Notes: a model not told the origin generated them from the letters alone. Positions 37,118 through 45,486 are shown, numbered from the stretch's first letter. The stretch: 64,000 nucleotides of DNA from Bradyrhizobium guangxiense (GCF_004114915.1 NZ_CP022219.1:1332501-1396500), one strand, 5' to 3'. Numbers and translations: made by a program.

Positions 37118-38002
37118 ATGCCGGCGTTGATTGAAGAAGGACGGGCGAAGGTCAATCTCAGCCTTCGCGTCGTGGGTCGTCGTGCCGACGGCTATCATGA
37201 TCTCGAAAGCGTGGTCGCCTTTGCCGACTGCGCCGACCGGCTGACGCTGGAGCCGGGCGGCGAGCTGAAGCTCACCACCACCGGGCCGCTGGCCGCGGCC
37301 TGCGGCGATACGTCTGACAATCTCGTGTTCAAGGCCGCCAGGCTGCTCGCCGAGGCGGTGCCGGGGCTGAAGCTGGGCGCATTCGCGCTCGACAAGGTGC
37401 TGCCGGTGGCGGCCGGCATTGGCGGCGGCTCGGCCGACGCCGCGGCGGCGCTGCGGCTCCTGGCGCGCCTCAACAATCTTTCGCTTGATGATCCGAGGCT
37501 GCAGAAGGTCGCGCTCGCGACCGGCGCCGACGTGCCGGTGTGCCTCGTCTCGCGGGCCTGCGACATGACCGGCGTCGGCGAGCAGCTGCTGCCGCTCGCG
37601 CTTCCGACCATGCCCTGCGTGATGGTCAATCCGCGCGTGCCGGTCGCCACCAAGGACGTGTTTCTGGAATTGGGCCTGCGCAACGGCGAGCTGCTGGTCG
37701 GTGCCACCGCGGTGCTCCAGGCTCCGGCCTGGCCGGAAGCGGGCGGATCGATTGCCGATTGGGTCGACGTTCTCGAAACGGTCGCAAACGATCTGGAAGC
37801 GCCTGCGCTGCGCATCGAGCCTGTGATCGGCGAGGTGCTGGAGGCCTTGCGCGATTCCGCCGGCGTCAAGCTCGCCCGCATGTCCGGCTCGGGCGCGACG
37901 TGCTTTGCGATCTACGGCGCGGCAAACGAAGCGCATGCCGCCGCGGAAAAGATCCGGCGCGATCATCCCGGCTGGTGGGTGCACGCGGGAACGTTGAGCT
38001 AG
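37118..38002 (+). CDS. ispE: 4-diphosphocytidyl-2-C-methyl-D-erythritol kinase
   Basis: The 294-residue GHMP kinase of the MEP isoprenoid route starts MPALIEEGRAKVNLSLRVVG at 37118; a start at 37079 adds a sequence without conservation. The GHMP motif 2 is PVAAGIGGGSADAAAAL; motif 3 is ARMSGSGATCFAIYG near the end, and the substrate-binding KVNL.L...RADGYH is near the start. It phosphorylates CDP-methylerythritol with ATP in the cytosol. The other pathway genes are not in the window, but a polyprenyl diphosphate synthase that uses its products is at 41730. Confidence 0.95.
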   Translation: MPALIEEGRAKVNLSLRVVGRRADGYHDLESVVAFADCADRLTLEPGGELKLTTTGPLAAACGDTSDNLVFKAARLLAEAVPGLKLGAFALDKVLPVAAGIGGGSADAAAALRLLARLNNLSLDDPRLQKVALATGADVPVCLVSRACDMTGVGEQLLPLALPTMPCVMVNPRVPVATKDVFLELGLRNGELLVGATAVLQAPAWPEAGGSIADWVDVLETVANDLEAPALRIEPVIGEVLEALRDSAGVKLARMSGSGATCFAIYGAANEAHAAAEKIRRDHPGWWVHAGTLS

Positions 38003-38025
38003 GTATTTCCCCGAGGACGTCGCCT

Positions 38026-38104
38026 TAGCCCGGATGGAGCGTAGCGCAATCCGGGCTGCTTCGGCGTATGCGGCCCCGGATTACGCTGCGCTCCATCCGG
38101 GCTA
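38026..38104. repeat. Intergenic inverted repeat family E
   Basis: TAGCCCGGATGGAGCG at the left is matched by CGCTCCATCCGGGCTA at the right, with GCAATCCGGG and CCCCGGATTACG inside. The 79-bp element lies between the convergent ispE and hydrolase genes. This GTAGCCCGGATGGAG type is very common in Bradyrhizobium. Confidence 0.8.
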
Positions 38105-38114
38105 CGCGTCCGAG

Positions 38115-38993
38115 CTAGCCGCTGCCATCCTCGGCCAAACCCAAAAACGTCCGGATCTCGCCCAACACCTCTGCCGGCTTGTCGTGCTGCAGCCAGTGGC
38201 CGGCGCCGGCAATGGTCTTGACGCGCGCCTCCCGGAAATAGCGATCGAGCCCCGCTCCCCTCGCGCCCGCCAGAAAACTTTCGCCGGCATTGAGCAGCAA
38301 GGTGGGGCAGGCGATACGGCCCCACAGCGCGATGTGATCGTCCGGCCAGAGCCGGTGCGGGGCGGAAGCGCGCTGATAGGGATCGAACTTCCAGCTATAG
38401 CTGCCGTCCTCGTTTTGTCGCGCGCCGTGCGTGGCAAGATGCAGCGCGAGCCCGCGGGTGAGGCGCTTGTTGTGAAGCACCATCTGCGCCGCGGCGTCTT
38501 CGAGGGTTGCATAGCGGCGCGGCGTCCGGTCATGCAGCTTGTCGAGCTGGCCGACCCATTTGTTGATGCGCTCATGCGCCGGCGGCTTCGGCGTGTCCGG
38601 CAACATGGTGACGCCGTCGAGCACGACCAGCTTCGAGACCAGCTCCGGGAACGATCCCGAGAAGATCAGGCTCACCATGCCGCCCATCGAATGGCCAATC
38701 AGCGTGATCTGAGGTGCGGCGACGCTGCGGACGAGTTGGGCGAGATCGTAAACATATTCGGTCAGTGCGTAGCTGCCGCCGCGGGTCCAGTCGGAATCGC
38801 CATGACCGCGCAGATCCGGCGCGATGACGTGGAAATGCGGTTGCAGCGACCGCGCGATGACGTCCCAGCTCCGGCAGTGGTCGCGGCCGCCATGGACCAG
38901 CACGACGACCGGCGCGCCAGCATTGCCCCAGTCGGCATAATGCAGCCGCAGGTCGTGCGATTCATAAAAGCGGTCTTGCGGGACGCTAGCCAT
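38115..38993 (-). CDS. Alpha/beta hydrolase
   Basis: The 292-residue protein has the HGG motif (VVVLVHGGRDHCRSWD) near residue 30, IAPDLRGHGDSDW, the nucleophile elbow GHSMGGMVSL with Ser at the centre, and the late AGHWLQHDKPAEV with the catalytic His. The acid is probably in LLLNAGES or near by. Substrate unknown. It overlaps the end of the LysE gene by 8 bp and is last in the HxlR-KAS-LysE run, pointing to a thioester or lactone substrate, but only by context. Confidence 0.9.
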   Translation of the reverse strand: MASVPQDRFYESHDLRLHYADWGNAGAPVVVLVHGGRDHCRSWDVIARSLQPHFHVIAPDLRGHGDSDWTRGGSYALTEYVYDLAQLVRSVAAPQITLIGHSMGGMVSLIFSGSFPELVSKLVVLDGVTMLPDTPKPPAHERINKWVGQLDKLHDRTPRRYATLEDAAAQMVLHNKRLTRGLALHLATHGARQNEDGSYSWKFDPYQRASAPHRLWPDDHIALWGRIACPTLLLNAGESFLAGARGAGLDRYFREARVKTIAGAGHWLQHDKPAEVLGEIRTFLGLAEDGSG

Positions 38994-39618
38994 TGGCCGG
39001 CCGCCGCGCCAAGGCGAGCGAGAGGCCGAGGCCCGCGATGAAGACGCCGGAGCCCTGGGCGAGGCGCCGCATCAGCCGCGGGCGTCCGATCAGGTGCGTG
39101 CGGGTCGCGGAGGCCATCAGCACCACGACGACATCGGCGAGCGTGTTCAGCGTCACCGAGATCGCGCCCAACATGATGAATTGCAGCGTCGGGCTCGATC
39201 CCGCGGGATCGAGGAATTGCGGGATGAAGGCGAGGAAGAACGCCGCGGTCTTCGGGTTCAGCGCCTCGACCAGCACGCCGTCGCGAAAGGCGCGCTTGTC
39301 GCCGACGGCGTCGCCCTCGAGCGAGAGCGTGCGTTCGGCGCTGCGAAAGGTCTTGATGCCGAGCCAGACCAGATAGAGTGCGCCGACAAACTTGACCGCG
39401 GTGAACAGTTCGGCGCTCGCCAGGATGATCGCGGAGATACCGAGACTGCCGGCCATGACATGGACCATCCCGCCCAACGCCGTGCCCGCGGTCGAGGCGA
39501 AGCCGCTGCCGCGCCCCTCTGACAAGGTGCGTGCCGCGACGTAGAAAATGCCGGGGCCGGGAATGGCGGCAATGAGGCAGGCGGCGGCCAGGAATAGCCA
39601 GAAATTCGTTTCGATCAT
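38986..39618 (-). CDS. LysE-family translocator
   Basis: The 210-residue protein has six membrane helices typical of LysE/RhtB exporters: NFWLFLAAACLIAAIPGPGIFY with the conserved PGP, GGMVHVMAGSLGISAII, LYLVWLGIKTF, then LNPKTAAFFLAFIPQFLDP and two C-terminal helices. Such proteins export amino acids, lactones or similar small compounds. ATG 39618 is chosen because the upstream extension is short and non-hydrophobic. It follows the KAS gene by 44 bp and overlaps the alpha/beta hydrolase gene. Confidence 0.92.
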   Translation of the reverse strand: MIETNFWLFLAAACLIAAIPGPGIFYVAARTLSEGRGSGFASTAGTALGGMVHVMAGSLGISAIILASAELFTAVKFVGALYLVWLGIKTFRSAERTLSLEGDAVGDKRAFRDGVLVEALNPKTAAFFLAFIPQFLDPAGSSPTLQFIMLGAISVTLNTLADVVVVLMASATRTHLIGRPRLMRRLAQGSGVFIAGLGLSLALARRPANG

Positions 39619-39662
39619 CCTGTTTTCGTAGCGCAGCGGATCGCGATTGCAAGGCCCTTCGT

Positions 39663-40925
39663 TCAATCCATGCGGCTGAAGATCACGCTGGCATTGACGC
39701 CGCCGAAGCCGAAGCCGTTCGAGATCGCATGCTGCATCGGCATCGGCCGCGCGGCGCCGGCGACGATGTCGATGCCATCAGCGCCCGCATCGGGGTTTTC
39801 GAAATTGAGCGTCGGCGGCGCGATCTGGTCGCGTAGCGCCAGGATGGTGAAGATCGCCTCGAGGCCGCCGGCGGCGCCGAGCAGGTGGCCGGTGGCCGAT
39901 TTGGTCGCGCTGACCGCAATGCTGCGGTTGCGGCCGAACAGCGAGGCGATCGCGCCAAGCTCGCTCTCGTCGCCGGCCGGCGTCGAGGTCGCATGTGCGT
40001 TCAGGTGCTGCAGATCCGCCGGCGCAAGGCTCGCTTGCCGAAGCGCAATCTCCATGGCGCGGCGGGCGCCGTCGCCGTCGGGCGGACCGGAGGGCATGTG
40101 ATAGGCATCCGCCGTCGTGCCGTATCCGATCAGCTCTGCGATCGGCGTGGCGCCCCGCGCCAGCGCGTGCTCGAGCTCTTCGATCACCAGTATCCCGGCG
40201 CCTTCGCCCATGACGAAACCGTCGCGATTGCGATCGAACGGGCGCGAGGCGCGCGCGGGCTCCTCGTTGAAGCCGCTCGACAGCGCGCGGGCCGCGGCGA
40301 AGCCGCCGAGGCTGACGATATCGATGCAGGCCTCCGCGCCGCCGCAGATCGCGACATCGGCTTCGCCCGCGCGGATCATGCGCGCGGCATCGCCGATGGC
40401 CTGCACGCCCGCCGCGCAGGCCGTGACCGGCGTGCCCAACGCTCCCTTGTAGCCGTATTTGATCGAGACGTGGCCGGCGGCGAGATTGGCCAGGAAGGAG
40501 GGGATCGTGAACGGCGACAGCCGGCGCACGCCGCGCTGCTCGGTGATGCGCACCGCCTCCGCCATTGCCGGGAATCCGCCGACGCCGGAGGCGATGATCG
40601 TCGCGGTGCGTTCCAGCGCGCTCGCATCCTGCGGCGTCCATCTGGCCTGCGCGACTGCTTCTGCCGTGGCGAGCAGCGCGAACAGGATGAAGCGGTCCAT
40701 CTTGCGCTGGTCTTTTGGCGCGGCAGCCTGCGCCGGGTCGAAGCCGCCCTCGGCGTCGTCGGCCTTGTCGGGCACGCGGCCGGCGATGCGCGCCGGCAGC
40801 GCCTGCGCCCATTCCGGCAGCGGACGCAGCCCGCTCTGGCCGGCGAGGAGCCGGCGCCAGGACAGTTCGACACCGCAAGCCAGCGGCGAGACCGCGCCCA
40901 TGCCTGTCACGACGATACGACGCAT
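39663..40925 (-). CDS. Beta-ketoacyl-ACP synthase II-like protein (FabF family)
   Basis: The 420-residue protein starts MRRIVVTGMGAVSPLACGVE and has the condensing-enzyme triad: Cys in VTACAAGVQAIG, His in NAHATSTPAGD, and His in ATGHLLGAAGG, as in KAS II. The stretch FDRNRDGFVMGEGAGILV is diagnostic. It elongates acyl-ACPs with malonyl-ACP. No acpP or fabG genes lie next to it, so it is an accessory copy rather than the housekeeping fabF. It is separated by one base from an HxlR regulator, and LysE and an alpha/beta hydrolase follow. Confidence 0.93.
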   Translation of the reverse strand: MRRIVVTGMGAVSPLACGVELSWRRLLAGQSGLRPLPEWAQALPARIAGRVPDKADDAEGGFDPAQAAAPKDQRKMDRFILFALLATAEAVAQARWTPQDASALERTATIIASGVGGFPAMAEAVRITEQRGVRRLSPFTIPSFLANLAAGHVSIKYGYKGALGTPVTACAAGVQAIGDAARMIRAGEADVAICGGAEACIDIVSLGGFAAARALSSGFNEEPARASRPFDRNRDGFVMGEGAGILVIEELEHALARGATPIAELIGYGTTADAYHMPSGPPDGDGARRAMEIALRQASLAPADLQHLNAHATSTPAGDESELGAIASLFGRNRSIAVSATKSATGHLLGAAGGLEAIFTILALRDQIAPPTLNFENPDAGADGIDIVAGAARPMPMQHAISNGFGFGGVNASVIFSRMD

Positions 40926-40926
40926 G

Positions 40927-41442
40927 TCAGTCTCCGGCCGGCGCTACGGCCGGGTTCATGGCTTTGAGCGAAGCGATGCGCCGACGCATTCCGCGGCCGG
41001 CGCGCGGCCCGGCAATTGCGACCGTATTGGCGAGCGTGATCGGCTGCATGCTGGTGGCGTCGACCACGACGGGCTCGAGCGGGCGGACGTCGTCGCGGCT
41101 CGCCAGCAGAATGGATGCGCCCTTCGGCGCGAGATGCTTGTTGCCCCAGGCGAGCAGGGCCACGATCACGGGGAAGAAATCCCGCGCCTTGTCCGTCAGC
41201 ACATATTCGTACCGCGGCGGCCGCTCGTGATAGCGGCGGCGGACGAACATGCCGGATGCGGTGAGATGGGCGAGCCGCCGCGACAGGATGTTCGGCGCAA
41301 TCCCAAGGTTTTGCGCAAATTCGTCGAACTTCGTCGCACCCTGAAACGCATCCCGCAGGATCAGGATGCTCCACCATTCGCCGACCGTCTCCACGGCACG
41401 GCCGACGGGGCATTCGAGGATGGAGGGAGATTTTGGCTGCAT
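40927..41442 (-). CDS. HxlR-family winged-helix regulator
   Basis: The 171-residue protein has a Cys near the start (SILECPVGRAVETVGEWW) and the HxlR core with ILILRDAFQGATKFDEFAQN, GIAPNILSRRLAHLTASGMF and the wing RRRYHERPPRYEYVLT. The conserved Cys in LECPVGR is often used to sense electrophiles or redox state. A Pro/Ala-rich tail ends it. It is the first gene of the hxlR-KAS-lysE-hydrolase run and has an inverted repeat 17 bp upstream that overlaps the likely promoter, implying autorepression. Confidence 0.93.
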   Translation of the reverse strand: MQPKSPSILECPVGRAVETVGEWWSILILRDAFQGATKFDEFAQNLGIAPNILSRRLAHLTASGMFVRRRYHERPPRYEYVLTDKARDFFPVIVALLAWGNKHLAPKGASILLASRDDVRPLEPVVVDATSMQPITLANTVAIAGPRAGRGMRRRIASLKAMNPAVAPAGD

Positions 41443-41458
41443 GCGGGAAGGTTAGGGT

Positions 41459-41483
41459 AGTTACTTGCAAAAAGCAAGTTACT
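41459..41483. promoter_or_regulatory. Inverted repeat upstream of the HxlR operon
   Basis: AGTTACTTGC (41459-41468) and GCAAGTTACT (41474-41483) match at nine of ten positions around AAAAA. HxlR operators of the ACTTGC-N5-GCAAGT kind are common in proteobacteria. It lies 17 bp upstream of the regulator start. Confidence 0.65.
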
Positions 41484-41550
41484 GGGCGGGCGTCGGCGTG
41501 TGAGGGACGGTTTGCGGGACCTGCGTTGATGCAGCGTACCAATCCAACCC

Positions 41551-41684
41551 CGTCACCCTGAGGTGGCCGCTTCTTCAGCGGCCCTCGAAGGGCGACGGCC
41601 CGGATGCACCAGCTCGGCCGTGCATCCTTCGAGGCTCGCGGCCGCGATGCTTGGCATCGCGCCACTCGCGCCTCAGGATGACGG
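41551..41684. repeat. Intergenic repeat family F (CCTGAGG...CCTCAGG)
   Basis: CGTCACCCTGAGG and CCTCAGGATGACG form the outer arms. Inner hairpins are GGCCGCTTCTTCAGCGGCC, CCTTCGAAGG-like TTCGAGG and GCGATGC/GCATCGC. The 134-bp element lies in the gap between two minus-strand genes. Confidence 0.75.
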
Positions 41685-41729
41685 GTTAACAGTGGTGCGG
41701 AAGTGTCGGAGATTTCGGGCGATCGCCCC

Positions 41730-42737
41730 TCAGTGCGACCTTGCCAGGCAGAACGCCACCACCTGCTCCAGCGCACTCTTCATCGGCGAGGACGGGAACA
41801 GCGCCAGCGCATCGACGGCCATGGCACCGTAGTGCTGGGCGCGGCTCAGCGTATCTTCCAGCGCGCGATGCTTGTTCATCAGGCCGATGGCGTGATCCAG
41901 ATCGCTGTCGCCGATCTCGCCGCGCTCCAGTGCCCGGATCCAGAAGGCGCGCTCGGTGTCGTTGCCGCGGCGGAACGCGAGCACGACCGGGAGGGTGATC
42001 TTGCCCTCGCGGAAGTCGTCGCCGGTGTTCTTGCCGAGCTTGGCGCTCTTGCCGCCATAGTCGAGCACGTCGTCGACGAGTTGGAAGGCGATGCCGAGAT
42101 TCATGCCGACCGAGCGGCAGGCGGTCTGCTCCGCCTTGGGACGGTTGGCGATGACAGGCCCGACCTCGCAGGCGGCTGCGAACAGCTCGGCGGTCTTGCC
42201 GCGGATCACGGCGAGATATTCATCCTCGGTGGTCGCGGTGTTCTTGGCGGCGGCGAGCTGCATCACCTCGCCCTCGGCGATGGTGGCGGCGGCCGCAGAG
42301 AGGATGTCGAGCGCGCGGAGCGAGCCGACCTCGACCATCATGCGGAAGGCCTGGCCGAGCAGGAAGTCACCGACCAGGACGCTCGCCTCGTTGCCCCAGA
42401 GCATGCGGGCCGACAGCTTGCCGCGGCGCATCTCGCTCTCGTCGACCACGTCGTCATGGAGCAGGGTGGCGGTGTGCATGAACTCGACGCTGGCGGCGAG
42501 CTTGATATGGCCGTCGCCGGCGTAGCCGGCGAGGTTGGCCATGGCGAGCGTCAGCATCGGCCGCAGCCGCTTGCCCCCGGAGGAGATCAAATGGTTGGCA
42601 ACTTCCGGGATCATGGTCACGTCTGAACCGGTCCGCGACAGGATTGTGGCGTTGACGCGCTCCATGTCAGAAGCGACAAGGGCAACCAGCTCTTCGATCG
42701 ACGCGCCGGGAGTTTCGAAAGGTACGATGACGGCCAC
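41730..42737 (-). CDS. Polyprenyl (octaprenyl-type) diphosphate synthase
   Basis: I favour the GTG at 42737 because GGAG lies six bases upstream; a TTG at 42749 is the alternative. The 335-residue trans-prenyltransferase has the first aspartate-rich motif LLHDDVVDE and the second in FQLVDDVLDY, plus GGKRLRPML near the start and KTAELFAAACEVG. It makes long-chain prenyl diphosphate for ubiquinone from isopentenyl and farnesyl diphosphate. It is divergent from DUF2007 and follows the HxlR run with a repeat between. Full-length. Confidence 0.94.
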   Translation of the reverse strand: MAVIVPFETPGASIEELVALVASDMERVNATILSRTGSDVTMIPEVANHLISSGGKRLRPMLTLAMANLAGYAGDGHIKLAASVEFMHTATLLHDDVVDESEMRRGKLSARMLWGNEASVLVGDFLLGQAFRMMVEVGSLRALDILSAAAATIAEGEVMQLAAAKNTATTEDEYLAVIRGKTAELFAAACEVGPVIANRPKAEQTACRSVGMNLGIAFQLVDDVLDYGGKSAKLGKNTGDDFREGKITLPVVLAFRRGNDTERAFWIRALERGEIGDSDLDHAIGLMNKHRALEDTLSRAQHYGAMAVDALALFPSSPMKSALEQVVAFCLARSH

Positions 42738-42870
42738 GCCGGTCTCCAATATTTGCCCCGGAAGGGCTATTCTGACGGAAAGACAATAGAAACTGGCGGT
42801 GAATGCGGCAAGTGCTGCGGAACCATTGACATTTGCCGTCTACCCCCTTTTCAGGCAGGAGGCCTGCGTT

Positions 42871-43098
42871 TTGCGTGAACTGGTTCGGACCAACGATATG
42901 GTGCTGGTGTCGGCGATCGGCGCGCTGCTCGACGGCGCCAATATCCATCATCTGGTGCTGGACCAGAACATGAGCATCATCGAAGGCTCGCTGGGTATCC
43001 TGCCGCGGCGGATCCTCGTCCATGAGGACGACGCCCAGGAGGCGCGCCAGCTCCTCACCGAGGCCGGCCTCAGCCACGAACTGCGCGGCGATGAGTGA
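42871..43098 (+). CDS. DUF2007 small protein
   Basis: The 75-residue reading starts at TTG 42871 (MRELVRTNDMVLVSAIG), with AGGAGG nine bases upstream; the longer ATG 42799 version adds a leader with no ribosome site. DUF2007 proteins look like signal-transducer (GlnB-like or ACT-like) folds: VLVSAIGALLDGANIHHLVLD followed by GSLGILPRRILVHEDD. The function is unknown. It overlaps the methyltransferase gene by 8 bp and so is translationally coupled to it. Confidence 0.85.
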   Translation: MRELVRTNDMVLVSAIGALLDGANIHHLVLDQNMSIIEGSLGILPRRILVHEDDAQEARQLLTEAGLSHELRGDE

Positions 43099-43855
43099 GG
43101 CCGCAGGCATTACCGAGGACGCCTTCCTCGGCGGCCAGTTGCGCCTGAAACAGAAGCGATCCGGCCATCGCGCCGGGCATGATGCCATCCTGCTTGCGGC
43201 GGCGACGCAGGCGCGGGCAGGGGACCGCGTGGTCGATTTCGGCGCCGGCATCGGCACGGCCGGGCTGGCGCTCGCCCGGCGCGTTCCGGGAATCAGGCTC
43301 GATCTGGTCGAGATCGATCCGGAACTGGCCGGGCTTGCGCGCGCCAATGCCGCCGCCAATACGATTGCTGCCGAGACGATCGTGCTCGACGTCACGGCCG
43401 ATGCACAGGCGTTCGCGGCACACGGGCTCGGTCCTGATAGCGTCGACGTGGTGCTGACGAACCCGCCCTTCAATGATCCCGCCCGGCATCGTGGCTCGCC
43501 GGATCCGTCCCGCCATACCGCGCATGTCGCGACCGAGGAGACGCTGCATGCGTGGGTGCATGCAGCGCGACGGATCCTTCGATCGAACGGTGCGCTGACT
43601 CTGATCTGGCGCGCAGACGGAATCGCCGACGTTATGGCAGCGCTGTCATGCGGCTTCGGCAGCCTTGTCGTCCTGCCGGTTCATGGCGAAGCGGGAAGGC
43701 CTGCGATCCGCGTGCTGGTTCGCGCGGTCAAAGGCGGCAGGGCCCCGACACGGTTGCTGCCGGGCCTCGTGCTTAACGAAGAGTCACTCGTGCCTAAAAG
43801 AGAGGTGAGGGATATTCTGGAGGGGAGGGCGACGTTGCCGCTGGCGGAGCCGTGA
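43091..43855 (+). CDS. TrmN6/YfiC-like N6-adenine methyltransferase
   Basis: The 254-residue protein starts at ATG 43091 inside the DUF2007 gene. It has the AdoMet site VVDFGAGIGTAGLALARRVP and the catalytic motif NPPFNDPARH, which place it among N6-adenine methyltransferases like tRNA1(Val) A37 methyltransferase. A leading GGQLRLKQKRSGHRAGHDAILL is typical of that branch. The tRNA target is inferred. The gene is coupled to DUF2007 and convergent with a tiny minus-strand gene. Confidence 0.9.
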   Translation: MSEAAGITEDAFLGGQLRLKQKRSGHRAGHDAILLAAATQARAGDRVVDFGAGIGTAGLALARRVPGIRLDLVEIDPELAGLARANAAANTIAAETIVLDVTADAQAFAAHGLGPDSVDVVLTNPPFNDPARHRGSPDPSRHTAHVATEETLHAWVHAARRILRSNGALTLIWRADGIADVMAALSCGFGSLVVLPVHGEAGRPAIRVLVRAVKGGRAPTRLLPGLVLNEESLVPKREVRDILEGRATLPLAEP

Positions 43856-43859
43856 CGGC

Positions 43860-43958
43860 TTACTGCGGAAGCGATTCCGTCTGCTGTTCGGAGGAAGACG
43901 TGAAGCGAATTGCCGTAAAAAGTGCACCGATCAGCAGCAACAGCAGATAGATCTTCAT
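43860..43958 (-). CDS. 32-residue membrane microprotein
   Basis: This tiny gene has a perfect GGAGGAAACGCC-type ribosome site ending directly before ATG 43958, and reads 32 codons to a TAA. The product begins MKIYLLLLLIGALFTAI (one membrane helix), then a short polar tail RFTSSSEQQTES. It ends 5 bp from the methyltransferase stop, and its start lies 112 bp from the S49 peptidase start on the opposite strand. It resembles the single-pass microproteins that associate with larger membrane complexes, but nothing identifies a partner. The strong ribosome site is the main argument that it is real. Confidence 0.6.
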   Translation of the reverse strand: MKIYLLLLLIGALFTAIRFTSSSEQQTESLPQ

Positions 43959-44070
43959 GGCGTTTCCTCCGCTGCCTATTGCAGCTTCCCAACGCGGGTT
44001 CTGCAAAACACGTTCCAGGCACTTTCAATGACACTCGCGTGATAAGAAGTGGTTAATCAGAGGTAAGGCG

Positions 44071-44979
44071 ATGGCCGAACAATTGAACGATCGTGAGGGT
44101 TCCGGCCTGGCCGACAAGCTCATGCAATACCTTCCGGCGCGCTTTCGGCCCGGCGCGGCGGTCGTGCCTGTGGTGCGGCTGTCCGGTGTGATCGGCGCGG
44201 TGACGCCGCTGCGTCCGGGCCTGACGCTTGCCGGCGTCGCGCGGGTGCTCGAGCGCGCGTTTTCCTATCGGCACGCCAAGGCCGTGGCGCTGGTGATCAA
44301 TTCGCCCGGCGGCTCGCCGGTGCAGTCGCGCCAGATCTACCTCCGCATCAAGCAGCTCGCGGCGGAGAAGAAGCTGCCAGTGCTTGTGTTCGTCGAGGAC
44401 GTCGCGGCCTCCGGCGGCTACATGATCGCCTGTGCCGGCGACGAGATCATCTGTGATCCCTCCTCCATCCTCGGCTCGATCGGTGTGGTCGGCGGCAGCT
44501 TTGGTTTTCAGGAAGCGATCAGGCGGCTCGGCATCGAGCGGCGCCTCTACACGGCCGGCGCGCACAAGGCGATGCTCGACCCGTTCTTGCCGGAGAATCC
44601 GGATGACGTCGCCAAGCTGAAGGCGATTCAGCGCGAGATCCACCAGATCTTCATTTCGCTGGTGAAGGAGAGCCGCGCGGCACGGCTGAAGGGCGCGGAC
44701 GACACCCTGTTCACGGGCGAATACTGGGCGGGGGACAGCGCGATCGCGCTGGGACTCGCCGACAGCATCGGCGATCTCCGCTCAACTCTTCGTGCTCGTT
44801 ATGGCGACAAGGTTCTCACCCCCGTGATCGCGCAGCCGACCGGACTTCTCTCCGGCCTTCTGGGGCGGAAATCGCCTGGCGCGGGGCAGCTTTCGGCCCT
44901 GGAATCAATGGCCGGCCTGCCGGACGAGCTGATCTCGGCGGTCGAGACGCGGGCGATTTGGGCGAAATTCGGGTTCTAG
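44071..44979 (+). CDS. S49-family serine peptidase (SppA/SohB-like)
   Basis: The 302-residue protein has the S49 fold with NSPGGSPVQSRQIYLRI, the nucleophile Ser in DVAASGGYMIACAGDEI, GSIGVVGGSFGF, and the base Lys in AGAHKAMLDPF. The N-terminal hydrophobic strand lacks a clear membrane helix, so it may be cytosolic or peripheral. SppA-like enzymes degrade cleaved signal peptides. It is about half the size of E. coli SppA, as in many bacteria with the single-domain version. It begins in a gap shared with the microprotein gene. Confidence 0.93.
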   Translation: MAEQLNDREGSGLADKLMQYLPARFRPGAAVVPVVRLSGVIGAVTPLRPGLTLAGVARVLERAFSYRHAKAVALVINSPGGSPVQSRQIYLRIKQLAAEKKLPVLVFVEDVAASGGYMIACAGDEIICDPSSILGSIGVVGGSFGFQEAIRRLGIERRLYTAGAHKAMLDPFLPENPDDVAKLKAIQREIHQIFISLVKESRAARLKGADDTLFTGEYWAGDSAIALGLADSIGDLRSTLRARYGDKVLTPVIAQPTGLLSGLLGRKSPGAGQLSALESMAGLPDELISAVETRAIWAKFGF

Positions 44980-45084
44980 GCGGCACCCTCCCGCGCCATT
45001 TGGTCCCTTGGCGGGCCAATTGCGGCGCGGCTCCGACTGCGCAAGAATGCCCGTGGGGGCTGAGCATTGAACAAGGATCGACCG

Positions 45085-45276
45085 ATGCCGCCGTTCGTTG
45101 CATTCGCGGGCGTCCTGGGCGGGCTTGCCGTGGTCCGCTGGGCCTACAAGACCGCTGTCAGGATCAACCAGGAGCTGGAGGAGATGCGCCTGTCGCGCGT
45201 CACCGAAGCCGCTCGCATGGGGGATATCCAGACGCTGAAGCGTGACCCCGTGACCGGGGCTTACCGGCCGGGTTAG
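45085..45276 (+). CDS. Small hypothetical protein
   Basis: The 63-residue product starts at ATG 45085 with AAGGA seven bases upstream; TTG 45067 is an alternative. It begins MPPFVAFAGVLGGLAVVRWAY, a short hydrophobic segment, then RINQELEEMRLSRVTEAARM and ends with TLKRDPVTGAYRPG. The RDPVTGVYR-like end is recurrent in small Rhizobiales proteins. Function unknown. It lies between the S49 gene and glyQ. Confidence 0.7.
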   Translation: MPPFVAFAGVLGGLAVVRWAYKTAVRINQELEEMRLSRVTEAARMGDIQTLKRDPVTGAYRPG

Positions 45277-45298
45277 CCGCTCCACACGCTCATTCGCC

Positions 45299-45396
45299 AT
45301 TTCGGGGCTCGCGAAGCGAGAACCCGGAATCCATCGAACCACGGAGCGAGCGGCGCAATGGATTCCGGGCTCGCCCTGCGGACGCCCCGGAATGAC
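45299..45396. repeat. Intergenic repeat family A, full copy 2
   Basis: This is nearly the same as 32218-32320: TTCGGGGCTCGCGAAGCGAG, CCCGGAATCCATCGA, GCAATGGATTCCGGG, and GCCCCGGAATGACG at the end. The left outer arm has decayed to CGCCATTTCGG. It lies upstream of glyQ. Confidence 0.8.
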
Positions 45397-45486
45397 GGCC
45401 AATCCGCCCCCTTTGCCTTGATTCCCACCCCCGCCGTCGATACGGTCCCGCGCGATTCAAACCCCCCGCGAGAGCCTGATCTGACG

